Assembly: GCA_011176685.1 (NCBI GenBank) | Contig: DUED01000041.1 | Location: 1-53,961, forward strand | DNA: 53,961 nt | Direction of reading: 5' to 3' | Source: Anaerolineae bacterium | GTDB taxonomy: Bacteria; Chloroflexota; Anaerolineae; Anaerolineales; Anaerolineaceae | In this document: piece by piece, positions 9,430 to 17,597 of the stretch | Numbering within the stretch: position 1 is the first letter of the stretch | How the letters are laid out: every line of letters starts with the position of its first letter | The notes under the pieces: generated by a model | What the model was told of the DNA's origin: nothing | Databases searched by the model: none | Seen by the model: only the letters and a program-made list of their open reading frames with translations | Translations under genes and position numbers: made by a program

Positions 9430-10011
9430 TTATTCACCAATCATATGACCATTGAATCGGCTCATCGCCATCTCAATACCATCAATGAGATATGACTCCA
9501 CCGATTTCGAAGCTCTATCGAGGACATTTTCTAATACTTGCGATTCCAAGGATTTAAACTCTTCTAATACATAATCCGTTACATCTCGTTTGCCAGTAGG
9601 ACGCCCAATACCTATGCGCAATCTTGGAAAACCATTTCCTCTAAGTTCTTCAATAATCGATTCCATACCATGATGTCCTGCAGAGCTTCCGGCTGCCCGC
9701 AGCCGAATAATACCCAATTCTAGATCCACATCGTCATGGATAATCAATAATTGATTGAGCGGCAGTTTATAAAAACGTGCAAAAGGCGCTACAGATATCC
9801 CTGAATTATTCATAAAGACTTGAGGTTTTATTAAGACAACCCGTTTTCCATAAACCTTTCCTACACCGAAGGCAGTATGAAATCGTGCCCTGGATAAAGG
9901 AATTCCCCATCTCTTGCTTAGGTAATCTACCAACATAAAGCCAACATTATGGCGGCTTCTTTCATATTCTTTTCCAGGATTTCCAAGACCTACTATCAAA
10001 TATCGTTTCAT
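9430..10011 (-). CDS. pth: Peptidyl-tRNA hydrolase
   Basis: About 193 residues. It releases tRNA from peptidyl-tRNA that dropped off ribosomes. The family motif is MKRYLIVGLGNPGKEYERSR at the N-terminus, followed by the catalytic His in RHNVGF, FMNNSG, and the conserved HDDVDLELG. The frame is open five codons further up to a TTG at 10026. I chose the ATG at 10011 because homologues begin with the K-x-x-x-VGLGNPG strand, but the ribosome site (GGGTG) is weak for either start. First gene of the pth–mfd–uvrB operon. Confidence 0.93.
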   Translation of the reverse strand: MKRYLIVGLGNPGKEYERSRHNVGFMLVDYLSKRWGIPLSRARFHTAFGVGKVYGKRVVLIKPQVFMNNSGISVAPFARFYKLPLNQLLIIHDDVDLELGIIRLRAAGSSAGHHGMESIIEELRGNGFPRLRIGIGRPTGKRDVTDYVLEEFKSLESQVLENVLDRASKSVESYLIDGIEMAMSRFNGHMIGE

Positions 10012-10120
10012 TTCGGCACCCAACAATCTTCTTTAAAAGAATTAATTTCATTAAAAATATTATTACAAGGCAACTTATTAGTTTAACACGAAGATTTAGA
10101 AGATTCAAATCACATGAACC

Positions 10121-11470
10121 GAGGCTGTGGAAAAAAGGGGTTAGGATGAAAGAAAGCAGCCTTTTTTATGATTTTATCGTACCAAAAAGCCGATTTAGAT
10201 GATCATTGCATCTATTTTCATTGGGTTCGTTATGCTCTATGAACCCTTTCTCACCTCTCTTTCAACCACCAGGCACATTTCACCCTAGGTCATAACAGGT
10301 AAGGGATTTCTAAACCCCACCCCATAGAGGAGCTTGACCATGCGTTTCAAGTCCAGCGCCATGGCAGTCAATACCGCCTGAATGATGTAGCGTTCCAATC
10401 CGCGATAGCGGCATCTGCCCAAGCCATGCTGCCCCTTGGCCTCCCCAAACTTGCGCTCAATTTTGTAGCGTTCAGCCAATCACTGCTGATAGGCTGGGTT
10501 TGCTTTCAGATCCAGCCACACTTCCTTATTAGCATCCTTCTTGTGTGTTCGGTATGTGTTTAGACAAATGGCTGATTGGATGCCCTTCTGTTTCAGCCAA
10601 AAATGATGGGCGCTGTCGTCATAGCCGCGGTCAGCCGATACAATCCCCACCGGTAAGCCTTGCGCCAGGTCCCGCTTAATCAGCCCCTGCAAGAATTGTC
10701 CGTCATGCCTGTTTCCAGGACTGACTAGTACAGAGGTGATCAGGTGATTCTCCGCATTCAGGCTGGCGTGCAGTTTGAACCCATAAAAGTATTTGACTTT
10801 CCCTTGCTTGCCTTTGAATGTTTTCTTCCCTTTTGTGCCCCAGTGGGCATCCGGATCGATAGGTCCCTTGCCCCGTTTCCTGCGCGTATCTTCCTTGCTT
10901 GTGTTGACATCCGCAATGCTGTGGGTGCTGTCTACCACCTGAATGGAATCAAAACGAATTCCTTTTTCCAGAGCAGTCTGTACGATATCTGCCAACAGGT
11001 TTTCCAGTTTCAGTTCCCGCTTGCGCTCAATCATGCGCTGCCTGAATTTGGTTAAGGTAGAATGGTCAGGAGCAAACTGGTCTACCCCCAATCCCAGAAA
11101 GTATTTGGCTGGCAAGGTGTAGTTGACATATTCCTCCACCTGCCGCTCAGATAGGTTATACAGATAAGCCACCAGCAGCATCTTCAGCAGTACCACCGGG
11201 TTAAAGGGCGGACGCCCATATTCTGCTCTGCCCTTATACCAGCGCATCATCTTTTGTGTGTGTTTGCGCCAGTCCAGCATCTCATTCAGTTTGCGGAAGA
11301 AATGATCTTTGGGTACTACCTGGTCATAGATATATTCCCCATAAAATGTACCCTTGCCTGTCTCGATGAAGCGTTCGCTGGCCATGTCTGCCTTTCTACT
11401 TTGGGTTTGAAAGGATTGTATTAAAGTTCCTTCAACTTATCAATTTTGTCATTTGTTTTTCAACAGCCTC
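10121..11470 (-). mobile_element. IS5/IS1182-type insertion sequence, about 1.35 kb
   Basis: Imperfect terminal inverted repeats are visible: GAGGCTGTGGAAAAA at 10121–10135 and its complement TTTTTCAACAGCCTC at 11456–11470 (one mismatch). ATGAACC lies directly outside both ends (10114–10120 and 11471–11477), a 7-bp target duplication, or 8 bp if a shared C is counted. Inside is a single transposase gene with a premature stop. The intact target duplication suggests a fairly recent insertion between pth and the gene at 11546. Confidence 0.85.
10285..11385 (-). pseudogene. IS5/IS1182-family transposase with in-frame TGA
   Basis: The frame encodes a DDE transposase of about 366 codons. The N-terminal DUF772-type region reads YGRPPFNPVVLLKMLLVAYL. 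The first catalytic Asp is in QVVDSTHS, the second in SADRGYDD, and the catalytic Glu in RKFGEAKGQHG. A TGA at 10480–10482 (after NPAYQQ) separates the first two acids from the Glu. The same frame continues with LAERYKIERKFGEAK, where homologues usually have a Trp or similar residue, so a TGG-to-TGA change is the simplest explanation. As read, the protein would lack its third catalytic acid and be inactive. Confidence 0.85.
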
Positions 11471-11529
11471 ATGAACCAAGTGTTCATTAGGATAATTAAT
11501 CCGGGAAAATATTCAAACCTATGTTATGT

Positions 11530-11535
11530 TATAAT
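11530..11535 (+). promoter_or_regulatory. −10 box just before the 11546 gene
   Basis: TATAAT separated from the ATG by 10 nt, which predicts a leader of only a few nucleotides. It lies downstream of the insertion sequence, so the gene keeps its promoter. Confidence 0.45.
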
Positions 11536-11545
11536 CGTTAGAAAT

Positions 11546-11980
11546 ATGACTGAGCAACCAATTCAAGAGGAAACTTTAAGCAGTTCCACTTCAAAGAATA
11601 AGGGGAGAGCTTTTATATTAATTTTTGTCATCCTGCTTATACTGGCAGGATCTATCTACGGTGTTTTTTCTCTGTCGCAAAGTGATCCCCAAACTACAAG
11701 CCATATAAGAGATATTTTTATTATTGTTCTAGCACTGGAGTCATTAATCACAGGTATCGCCCTAATTATTTTGGTTGTTCAGATGGCTTTGCTCATCAAT
11801 CTGCTTCAGAATGAAATTAAACCTATTTTAGATTCCACAAAAGAAACCATCCATACTCTTCGAGGTACAACTGCTTTCATCAGCGAGCATGCCATTCGAC
11901 CAGTGATTAATGCCAGCGGTTACCTTGCAGGAGCGAGAAAATTTTTACAGGTCATAGGAATTCTCCACGATAAGGAATAA
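11546..11980 (+). CDS. Small membrane protein (two TM helices), unknown function
   Basis: 144 residues starting MTEQPIQEETLSSS. A polar N-terminus is followed by two hydrophobic segments, at about residues 22–45 and 55–85, then an amphipathic C-terminal part with KPILDSTKETIHTLRGTTAF and a final helix. The TxxTVxxLRGTT-like part resembles DUF948-type proteins that flank YtxH genes. The frame is open further upstream to 11453, but that stretch overlaps the insertion-sequence end, and the ATG at 11546 has a TATAAT 10 nt before it. A YtxH-family gene follows after 37 nt. Confidence 0.7.
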   Translation: MTEQPIQEETLSSSTSKNKGRAFILIFVILLILAGSIYGVFSLSQSDPQTTSHIRDIFIIVLALESLITGIALIILVVQMALLINLLQNEIKPILDSTKETIHTLRGTTAFISEHAIRPVINASGYLAGARKFLQVIGILHDKE

Positions 11981-12017
11981 TCAGAGAAAAATTAAAGATT
12001 GGAACAAGGAGGAAGAA

Positions 12018-12320
12018 ATGTCAGAACGTGATGATTTTGGAGCTTTCTTAACAGGTTTTTTGATCGGCGGCATAGCAGGTGCGGTTGTTGCACTTTTGTA
12101 CACCCCACAATCCGGGGAAGAAACACGCACAATGATTAAAGAAAAAGCAATTGAACTGAAAGATAAGACATCTGGAACGGTTGAAGAAGTCCTGTCTAAA
12201 GCAGAAAATGCTGCCAAAGAAGCCAAAAAACATGCTGCAGAGGTTATTGAGAAGGGTCAGGTAATCCTTGAAAAGCAAAAGGGAAAAATATCAAAACCAC
12301 AAAAAACGAGTGATATTTAA
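12018..12320 (+). CDS. YtxH-domain protein
   Basis: 100 residues. The N-terminal segment FGAFLTGFLIGGIAGAVVALLYTPQSGEETR is the diagnostic YtxH pattern: a Gly-rich membrane helix followed by L-Y-x-P-x-x-G-x-x-x-R. The rest is a charged Ala/Lys/Glu-rich coiled coil. Proteins of this family are small envelope or stress-associated proteins of unknown biochemical role. A strong ribosome site AAGGAGGAAG stands 4–5 nt before the ATG. A terminator hairpin follows the gene. Confidence 0.85.
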   Translation: MSERDDFGAFLTGFLIGGIAGAVVALLYTPQSGEETRTMIKEKAIELKDKTSGTVEEVLSKAENAAKEAKKHAAEVIEKGQVILEKQKGKISKPQKTSDI

Positions 12321-12370
12321 TAAAAGGAAATCCACTACTTAAACCTGATTGGTACAGAAGGATTTTGATT

Positions 12371-12405
12371 AAAAAGCAGCACCTTAGTTGTGCTGCTCTT
12401 TTATT
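12371..12405. terminator. Bidirectional terminator between ytxH and nnrED
   Basis: AGCAGCAC (12375–12382) pairs with GTGCTGCT (12390–12397) around a 7-nt loop, flanked by A5 on the left and CTTTTATTT on the right. It therefore serves both converging genes. Confidence 0.8.
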
Positions 12406-14014
12406 TGAATGCCCTTAATACTTTTGGAATGGAATCCAACACATCACTGGCTAGAACTGATGCTGCATGACCGATGTTCTGTTCCGCTTTCTTACCTGCT
12501 TGTGCATGCAACCAAGCACCCATGACTGACGCTTGATAGGAATTTACACCCTGAGCAATCAACCCAGCGATCATTCCCGCTAGCACATCACCAGTACCTG
12601 CTCTTGCAAGCGCAGGTGTTGCATAAGGAATCACAGCCACCTTTCCCTGCGAGTTGGCAATAACCGTAAGTGCTCCTTTAAGCACCACCACTTTTCCCCA
12701 TTTCTTGGCGAAAGTTCTTGCTGCTTCAATCCGATCGGATTGAATGCTGGTTATATCTAGGCCTGTTAGAACAGCCATTTCTCCCGGATGGGGAGTGAGT
12801 ACTGTAGAAGCATTCAAACTTTTATGCCAATTGGGGATGCGCGCAAGTAATTTCAAGGCATCTGCATCTATGATCAATGGCGGAAAGATGGAATCCTTTG
12901 ATTGAGATTTGCCTTTTCCACCCACAAAACCTAAGGCTGTATCTTTTATAAATTTCTTCCCTGAAAATAACAAACCCCTTAATAATTCGAAGGTTTCTTG
13001 TTCCTGCCCCCAACCAGGCCCCAATAAAAGTGCAGTAACCTTACTAATATTCTCATAGATAATTTTTGCCGCATCAATATTAATCACACCCAGAGTTTCT
13101 GGCAAGATAATCCAAGTCGCTTCTGGCAATTGTCCTGCAAGGGTATCAAAAATTGATGCTGGCACAGCCATTCTTACTAGCCCAGCGCCTATACGGTACG
13201 CGGCTTTTCCTGCCAGAAAGGCAGCACCCACAAAATTAATCGATCCTGCTACAACCATAGCAGTCCCAAAGGTGCCCTTGTGTGCGTTCAATCGCCTGAC
13301 TGGAAAGTTATCCTCGACAAATTTTTTATCAACCATATATTCGCTGATTTCATTCCATGCAGGCAGTTCAGGAGGAAGGTTAATATCTACAACAGAAATC
13401 TCACCCACAAAATTGAAGGCTGGGAAACGCAATAGTCCCCGTTTTACTGCCGCCATTGTGATAGTCCATTCAGCCGGAATACATTCCACAGCCACCTCTC
13501 CACTATCGCAGTCCAAGCCTGAAGGGCAATCTACTGCCACTATATGCTGTAAGCTCTTCATTTTTGAAATTGCGCCTAACACGCCAGCAATTTTTCCCTT
13601 TAAAGGCAGCCTGGTACCAGTACCAAGCACTCCATCTAGTAACAGATCATCTTCATTTATCAATTTCCGAAGTTTAACCAATCCCTTATCATCTTTTTCG
13701 TTGAAAACCTCGCCTCCTTCTTTTTGAAAAGACTTTAGCAATTCATCAGCAGCAGGCCGGTCTTTAATCACATACGCCTTTGCTTTCCATCCCAGTTTTA
13801 TTAATCGAGTCAGAGCAACTAAAGTATCGCCACCATTATTGCCCGATCCAATCAATCCCAGAACTATCTTTTTTGGAAGCGCACAATATCTATCTGCGAC
13901 CATATCAGCCAGACCAATACCAGCATTATGCATCATGCGTTCATAACTCAATCCGCTCTTATTTGCCTGCTCTTCCAAGCTATGCATTTGGGAAACACTC
14001 ACGATGGGAACCAA
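12401..14014 (-). CDS. nnrD: Bifunctional NAD(P)HX epimerase / ADP-dependent dehydratase
   Basis: 537 residues. The NnrE-type epimerase (YjeF N-terminal domain, about 1–220) is fused to the NnrD dehydratase (about 235–530); together they repair hydrated NADH/NADPH. In the first half GSGNNGGDTLV and DCPSGLDCDSG are typical. In the second half LLGPGWGQ, IIDADAL, LTPHPGEMAVL and ARAGTGDVLAGMIAGL are the ADP-binding and catalytic motifs of the ribokinase-like fold. The start is TTG at 14014, supported by GGAGGT 8 nt upstream. A minus-strand TATAAT lies at 14041–14046, back to back with the promoter of the gene at 14101. Confidence 0.93.
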   Translation of the reverse strand: MVPIVSVSQMHSLEEQANKSGLSYERMMHNAGIGLADMVADRYCALPKKIVLGLIGSGNNGGDTLVALTRLIKLGWKAKAYVIKDRPAADELLKSFQKEGGEVFNEKDDKGLVKLRKLINEDDLLLDGVLGTGTRLPLKGKIAGVLGAISKMKSLQHIVAVDCPSGLDCDSGEVAVECIPAEWTITMAAVKRGLLRFPAFNFVGEISVVDINLPPELPAWNEISEYMVDKKFVEDNFPVRRLNAHKGTFGTAMVVAGSINFVGAAFLAGKAAYRIGAGLVRMAVPASIFDTLAGQLPEATWIILPETLGVINIDAAKIIYENISKVTALLLGPGWGQEQETFELLRGLLFSGKKFIKDTALGFVGGKGKSQSKDSIFPPLIIDADALKLLARIPNWHKSLNASTVLTPHPGEMAVLTGLDITSIQSDRIEAARTFAKKWGKVVVLKGALTVIANSQGKVAVIPYATPALARAGTGDVLAGMIAGLIAQGVNSYQASVMGAWLHAQAGKKAEQNIGHAASVLASDVLDSIPKVLRAFK

Positions 14015-14040
14015 TTTTCTTTACCTCCGATCAATATAAA

Positions 14041-14046
14041 ATTATA
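14041..14046 (-). promoter_or_regulatory. −10 box of nnrED
   Basis: Minus-strand TATAAT, 26 nt before the TTG start and upstream of its ribosome site. Confidence 0.45.
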
Positions 14047-14087
14047 CAACGCAACAACCCAGAAAATCATCTTTACTGTGTATTAGG

Positions 14088-14093
14088 TATAAT
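14088..14093 (+). promoter_or_regulatory. −10 box predicting a leaderless mRNA
   Basis: TATAAT ends 7 nt before the ATG at 14101. Since transcription usually begins about 7 nt after the −10 box, the message should start at the A of the ATG. An in-frame ATG at 14092 overlaps the box itself and is unlikely to be used. Confidence 0.5.
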
Positions 14094-14100
14094 GAAACAA

Positions 14101-15654
14101 ATGCGACGATATCTTTATATGGGGGTTTTTTTTGCTGGCTTGGTAACATTGGCAGCTGAATTATCAGCTTCCAGGTTATTAGGGAATTATTATGGAACCA
14201 GCAACCTAGTATGGGCCAGCATAATTGGGTTAATCCTGATCTATCTCACAACAGGTTATACCCTTGGCGGTCGCTGGGCGGATAAATCACCACATTTAAG
14301 GACTTTCTTCCTTATCCTTGCGTGGGCAGCCCTGTTAACAGGCGTTATTCCACTGGCTGCACGTCCAATTTTGCGCCTTTCCAGTCAGGCGTTTGACCAA
14401 ATGCAGATAGGCACTCTGCTTGGTGCTTTTATTTCTGTGCTTCTTCTATTCAGTGCACCAATAATATTACTGGGAACCGCCTCCCCCTTCGCTATCCGTT
14501 TGGCTGTTGAAGATAAAGAACACTCCGGCAGGGTCTCTGGAAAAATTTATGCCATCTCAACACTTGGCTCATTCATTGGCACATTCCTACCTAGTCTGAT
14601 AATGATCCCACTCGTTGGAACATACCGTACATTTGCCATACTCGGCGCTATGCTACTCTTTATAGCAATGTTCGGAATTTGGAAGACAAATGGTACTTCC
14701 GCCTTGTTGAAGATTTTATGGATGCCAGTGATATTGGCATTAGCAACACTTATCGGATTAAAAGGAAATGATAAAATCGCTCTTGGATTGGTTTTCGAGG
14801 ATGAGTCTCAATATAATTATATCCAGGTTCAACACGTGAACAGGTATTATCTTTTGAGGTTGAATGAGGGTCAAGGAATTCACTCCATATATCATCCCGA
14901 CATTGATACCTATTATGGTCCCTGGGAACTAATTTTAGTTGCGCCGTTTTTCAACCCGGCACCTTATGATATAAAAAGTGTGGAACGCATTGCCATTCTA
15001 GGATTAGCTGCCGGGACAAGCGCAAGGCAAGTAAACATAGTATATCCACATGCGATCATCGACGGATATGAAATTGATGCAAAAATTATCGACGTGGGGT
15101 ATGAATACTTTGACCTAGACTTTCCTAATTTAAACATCTTTATTGAAGATGCGCGCCGAGGTCTTTCCAAATCTACGCATACCTACCAGATTATCTCCAT
15201 TGATGTGTTTCGTCCGCCATACATACCCTGGCATCTTACAACAAAGGAATTTTTTAGAGAAGTAAAAAATCATCTGACAGACGATGGGGTAATGTTAATA
15301 AATATCGCAAGAATCCAAGATTATCGCAAACTTGTGGATGCTCTTGCTGCCACAATCCGTTCTGAATTTCCCTGTGTTTATAGTTGTGATATACCCGGCA
15401 CCTTCAATACCATCCTTTTTGCATCCAAACAGTCAACAGAAATAACTAATCTATTTGCAAATTACTCCAATTTGAAATCCAATCCGCAAACCCCTAAAAC
15501 TTTGTTGCAAGCTATAGAACTAACCACTGAGTGTATTCAAACAGCCCCTTATGAAGGAATCGTACTGACTGATGATCGGGCACCAGTAGAGTGGCTAATA
15601 AACACAATGATCATTGATTTCTTTGTATCCGGAAAAATCGAAGCGCTACAATGA
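14101..15654 (+). CDS. Spermidine-synthase-like protein with N-terminal membrane domain
   Basis: About 517 residues. The N-terminal ~210 residues hold about seven hydrophobic helices (MFS-like, starting YMGVFFAGLVTLAAELSASR). The C-terminal part is a spermidine-synthase-type Rossmann methyltransferase fold. The cofactor motif region reads IAILGLAAGTSARQV, followed by DGYEIDAKIIDVG, the acidic FIEDARRGLS, and the catalytic-loop position IDVFRPPYIPWHLTT. The Gly-rich loop is GLAAGT rather than G-x-GGG and the loop lacks the DAY of true aminopropyltransferases, so polyamine synthesis is doubtful. The frame is open far upstream (to 13780), but that part is antisense to nnrED. Its stop overlaps the next start (ATGA). 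Confidence 0.85.
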   Translation: MRRYLYMGVFFAGLVTLAAELSASRLLGNYYGTSNLVWASIIGLILIYLTTGYTLGGRWADKSPHLRTFFLILAWAALLTGVIPLAARPILRLSSQAFDQMQIGTLLGAFISVLLLFSAPIILLGTASPFAIRLAVEDKEHSGRVSGKIYAISTLGSFIGTFLPSLIMIPLVGTYRTFAILGAMLLFIAMFGIWKTNGTSALLKILWMPVILALATLIGLKGNDKIALGLVFEDESQYNYIQVQHVNRYYLLRLNEGQGIHSIYHPDIDTYYGPWELILVAPFFNPAPYDIKSVERIAILGLAAGTSARQVNIVYPHAIIDGYEIDAKIIDVGYEYFDLDFPNLNIFIEDARRGLSKSTHTYQIISIDVFRPPYIPWHLTTKEFFREVKNHLTDDGVMLINIARIQDYRKLVDALAATIRSEFPCVYSCDIPGTFNTILFASKQSTEITNLFANYSNLKSNPQTPKTLLQAIELTTECIQTAPYEGIVLTDDRAPVEWLINTMIIDFFVSGKIEALQ

Positions 15655-16313
15655 AAATCCTGCAGAAAGTTGCTATTTTAATCATAATTATCATACTGCC
15701 CGTTACACTAGTACTTACTGCTGTCAGAATATGCCTCACGCCTACTTTTCTTGAAGTGGAATACCGTTTGCCAGGGTTTCCTACGGATAGTTATGGCTTT
15801 ACGCTCACAGAAAGACTGCATTGGGCAAAAATTTCATCAGCTTATCTCCTTGATGAAATCAGCACCTCAGAACTAGCGTCTAAATATCTGCCCAATGGAC
15901 AGCCACTTTATAACGCGCGAGAAATCGAGCACATGCAAGATGTAAAGAATTTGACCAAAGCTGCATTTGTTATTTTGTATTGTGGGCTAGGTTTTTTAGT
16001 ATCACTCTGCATAATTGCATGGTTGATCCAATGGCAGAAAGACTACTGGCAAGCTATCCAATACGGAGGAAAATTAACCATATTTCTCATCTTTGCATTA
16101 ATATTGGGGGTCTTATTGAATTTCAACCAGATATTCACCGCTTTCCATGGAATATTTTTTGAAAGCGGCACATGGCTTTTTCACTTTAATGATACTCTTA
16201 TCCGCCTGTTCCCACTACGTTTTTGGCAAGACATCTTCTTATTCATCGGGGGGGTGAATTTACTGGTGGCTTTATTTCTTATATTTTTCAGTAAACAGCT
16301 GATGAAAAAATAA
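15651..16313 (+). CDS. DUF1461 / TIGR01906-type integral membrane protein
   Basis: 220 residues with an N-terminal membrane helix (about 8–28), an external loop, and three further helices (about 102–125, 142–162, 192–216). The loop motif LYNAREIEHMQDVKNL, the FHGIFFESGTW segment and LIRLFPLRFWQDI are the recognisable signatures of the family. Function is unknown. The ATG overlaps the stop of the preceding gene, so the pair is translationally coupled and the two proteins probably work together in the membrane. Confidence 0.85.
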   Translation: MKILQKVAILIIIIILPVTLVLTAVRICLTPTFLEVEYRLPGFPTDSYGFTLTERLHWAKISSAYLLDEISTSELASKYLPNGQPLYNAREIEHMQDVKNLTKAAFVILYCGLGFLVSLCIIAWLIQWQKDYWQAIQYGGKLTIFLIFALILGVLLNFNQIFTAFHGIFFESGTWLFHFNDTLIRLFPLRFWQDIFLFIGGVNLLVALFLIFFSKQLMKK

Positions 16314-16317
16314 CAAA

Positions 16318-16345
16318 ATAAGCGCAAGCTTCTGCTTGCGCTTAT
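16318..16345. terminator. Terminator between DUF1461 gene and ugpC-type gene
   Basis: A perfect 12-bp stem, ATAAGCGCAAGC (16318–16329) with GCTTGCGCTTAT (16334–16345), and a TTCT loop. On the minus strand it is followed by a T-rich stretch, so it mainly ends the ABC ATPase transcript. Confidence 0.8.
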
Positions 16346-16361
16346 CAGTTTAGCACTTTCC

Positions 16362-17474
16362 CTACCGAACAGCAATTGGGTTATCTGGATTCTTTTCCGG
16401 GTCGAAGATTTGAAAATTGGACATATTGAACGCAACCTCGACTTTATCTTCCACCTTGTATTTTGTACGTGGATCTACTCTTGCCACAACGTTATACTTA
16501 CCCGCAACCAAGTAGAGAAATATTTCATTACCCATCAGCTCAGTTACATCCACCTTGCACTCCACCAATGACGGCTTGATACCAGCAGGTGTGTAATCTG
16601 GATTGTGAATATCTTCAGGGCGAATGCCGAATATCACTTTCCTCCCATCATAACTCTGAAAGGTTTTCATTTTTCCTGCAGGAATCTCTACGCTGAACGC
16701 ACCTGTATCCACATATAGCTTGCTGTTATCTTTACGAATAGTGGATTGGAAGAAGTTCATCGCAGGAGATCCAATAAAACCGGCTACAAACAAATTATCC
16801 GGTTTATCATAAAGCTTTTGGGGTGTATCAAGCTGCTGCAAAACTCCCTGATTAATCACAGCAATACGTGTGCCCATTGTCATAGCTTCCACCTGGTCAT
16901 GGGTCACATAAATAAAAGTGGTTTTTAAACGATGATGCAATTTCGTAATCTCAGCACGCATCTGCACACGCAGCTTTGCATCCAAGTTGGATAGCGGTTC
17001 ATCAAAGAGGAAAACTTTTGGTTCGCGAACAATCGCGCGACCAACGGCAACACGCTGCCTTTGACCACCTGAGAGCTCTCGAGGTTTTCGTTTTAATAAT
17101 TTTTCGATGTTTAATATTTTAGCTGTATCTTTAACACGACGTTCAATTTCTGTCTTAGGCGTTTTCCGCAGCTTCAATCCAAATGCCATATTGTCATAGA
17201 CAGACATGTGCGGATAAAGCGCATAGGATTGGAACACCATTGCAATATCACGATCTTTAGGAGGGACCTCATTAACCACTCGTTCGCCAATCTTGATCTC
17301 GCCTGTAGTAATTTCTTCCAGACCCGCCAAGCAACGCAAGGCGGTGGTTTTACCGCACCCCGAAGGACCGACTAAAACCAGGAATTCTTTATCATCGATG
17401 TGGAAATTCAAGTCGTTGACAGCCACGACTTCACCAAACTTTTTAACCACATGATCATAGGTAACGCTTGCCAT
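16362..17474 (-). CDS. Carbohydrate ABC transporter ATPase (MalK/UgpC type)
   Basis: 370 residues. It is the ATP-hydrolysing subunit that powers sugar or glycerol-phosphate importers; one such ATPase often serves several permeases. Walker A is GPSGCGKT, the signature LSGGQRQRVA, Walker B FLFDEPLSNLDA and the H-loop YVTHDQ. A C-terminal TOBE/OB domain (about 240–370, with FGIRPEDI) is typical of MalK/UgpC. No permease or binding-protein genes adjoin it, consistent with a shared ATPase. Two ATGs are adjacent (17477 and 17474); AAGGAG sits better for the second. Confidence 0.93.
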   Translation of the reverse strand: MASVTYDHVVKKFGEVVAVNDLNFHIDDKEFLVLVGPSGCGKTTALRCLAGLEEITTGEIKIGERVVNEVPPKDRDIAMVFQSYALYPHMSVYDNMAFGLKLRKTPKTEIERRVKDTAKILNIEKLLKRKPRELSGGQRQRVAVGRAIVREPKVFLFDEPLSNLDAKLRVQMRAEITKLHHRLKTTFIYVTHDQVEAMTMGTRIAVINQGVLQQLDTPQKLYDKPDNLFVAGFIGSPAMNFFQSTIRKDNSKLYVDTGAFSVEIPAGKMKTFQSYDGRKVIFGIRPEDIHNPDYTPAGIKPSLVECKVDVTELMGNEIFLYLVAGKYNVVARVDPRTKYKVEDKVEVAFNMSNFQIFDPEKNPDNPIAVR

Positions 17475-17557
17475 CATTTTCTCCTTTCGGTACGAATATA
17501 GTGGTTAAATTATAGAATATTTTTTATTTTTGTCCCCCTTTTTTGCTCTTGTTAGTT

Positions 17558-17583
17558 AAAAAAACCGGGGCTATCTACCCCGG
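17558..17583 (-). terminator. Intrinsic terminator of the aminotransferase gene
   Basis: CCGGGG (17565–17570) pairs with CCCCGG (17578–17583). On the minus strand the stem is followed by T7 (17558–17564). Confidence 0.85.
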
Positions 17584-17597
17584 CTTATAAAAACTAG

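Noticed and set aside
10480-10482. Selenocysteine or other recoding at the transposase TGA
   Set aside because: A single TGG-to-TGA change explains it, and no recoding signal is visible.
11453-11545. Upstream extension of the 11546 gene
   Set aside because: It overlaps the right inverted repeat and the target duplication of the insertion sequence, and the promoter −10 box lies inside it.
13780-14100. Long N-terminal extension of the spermidine-synthase-like protein
   Set aside because: It is antisense to the well-supported nnrED gene and upstream of the −10 box; homologues begin near YMGVFFAG.
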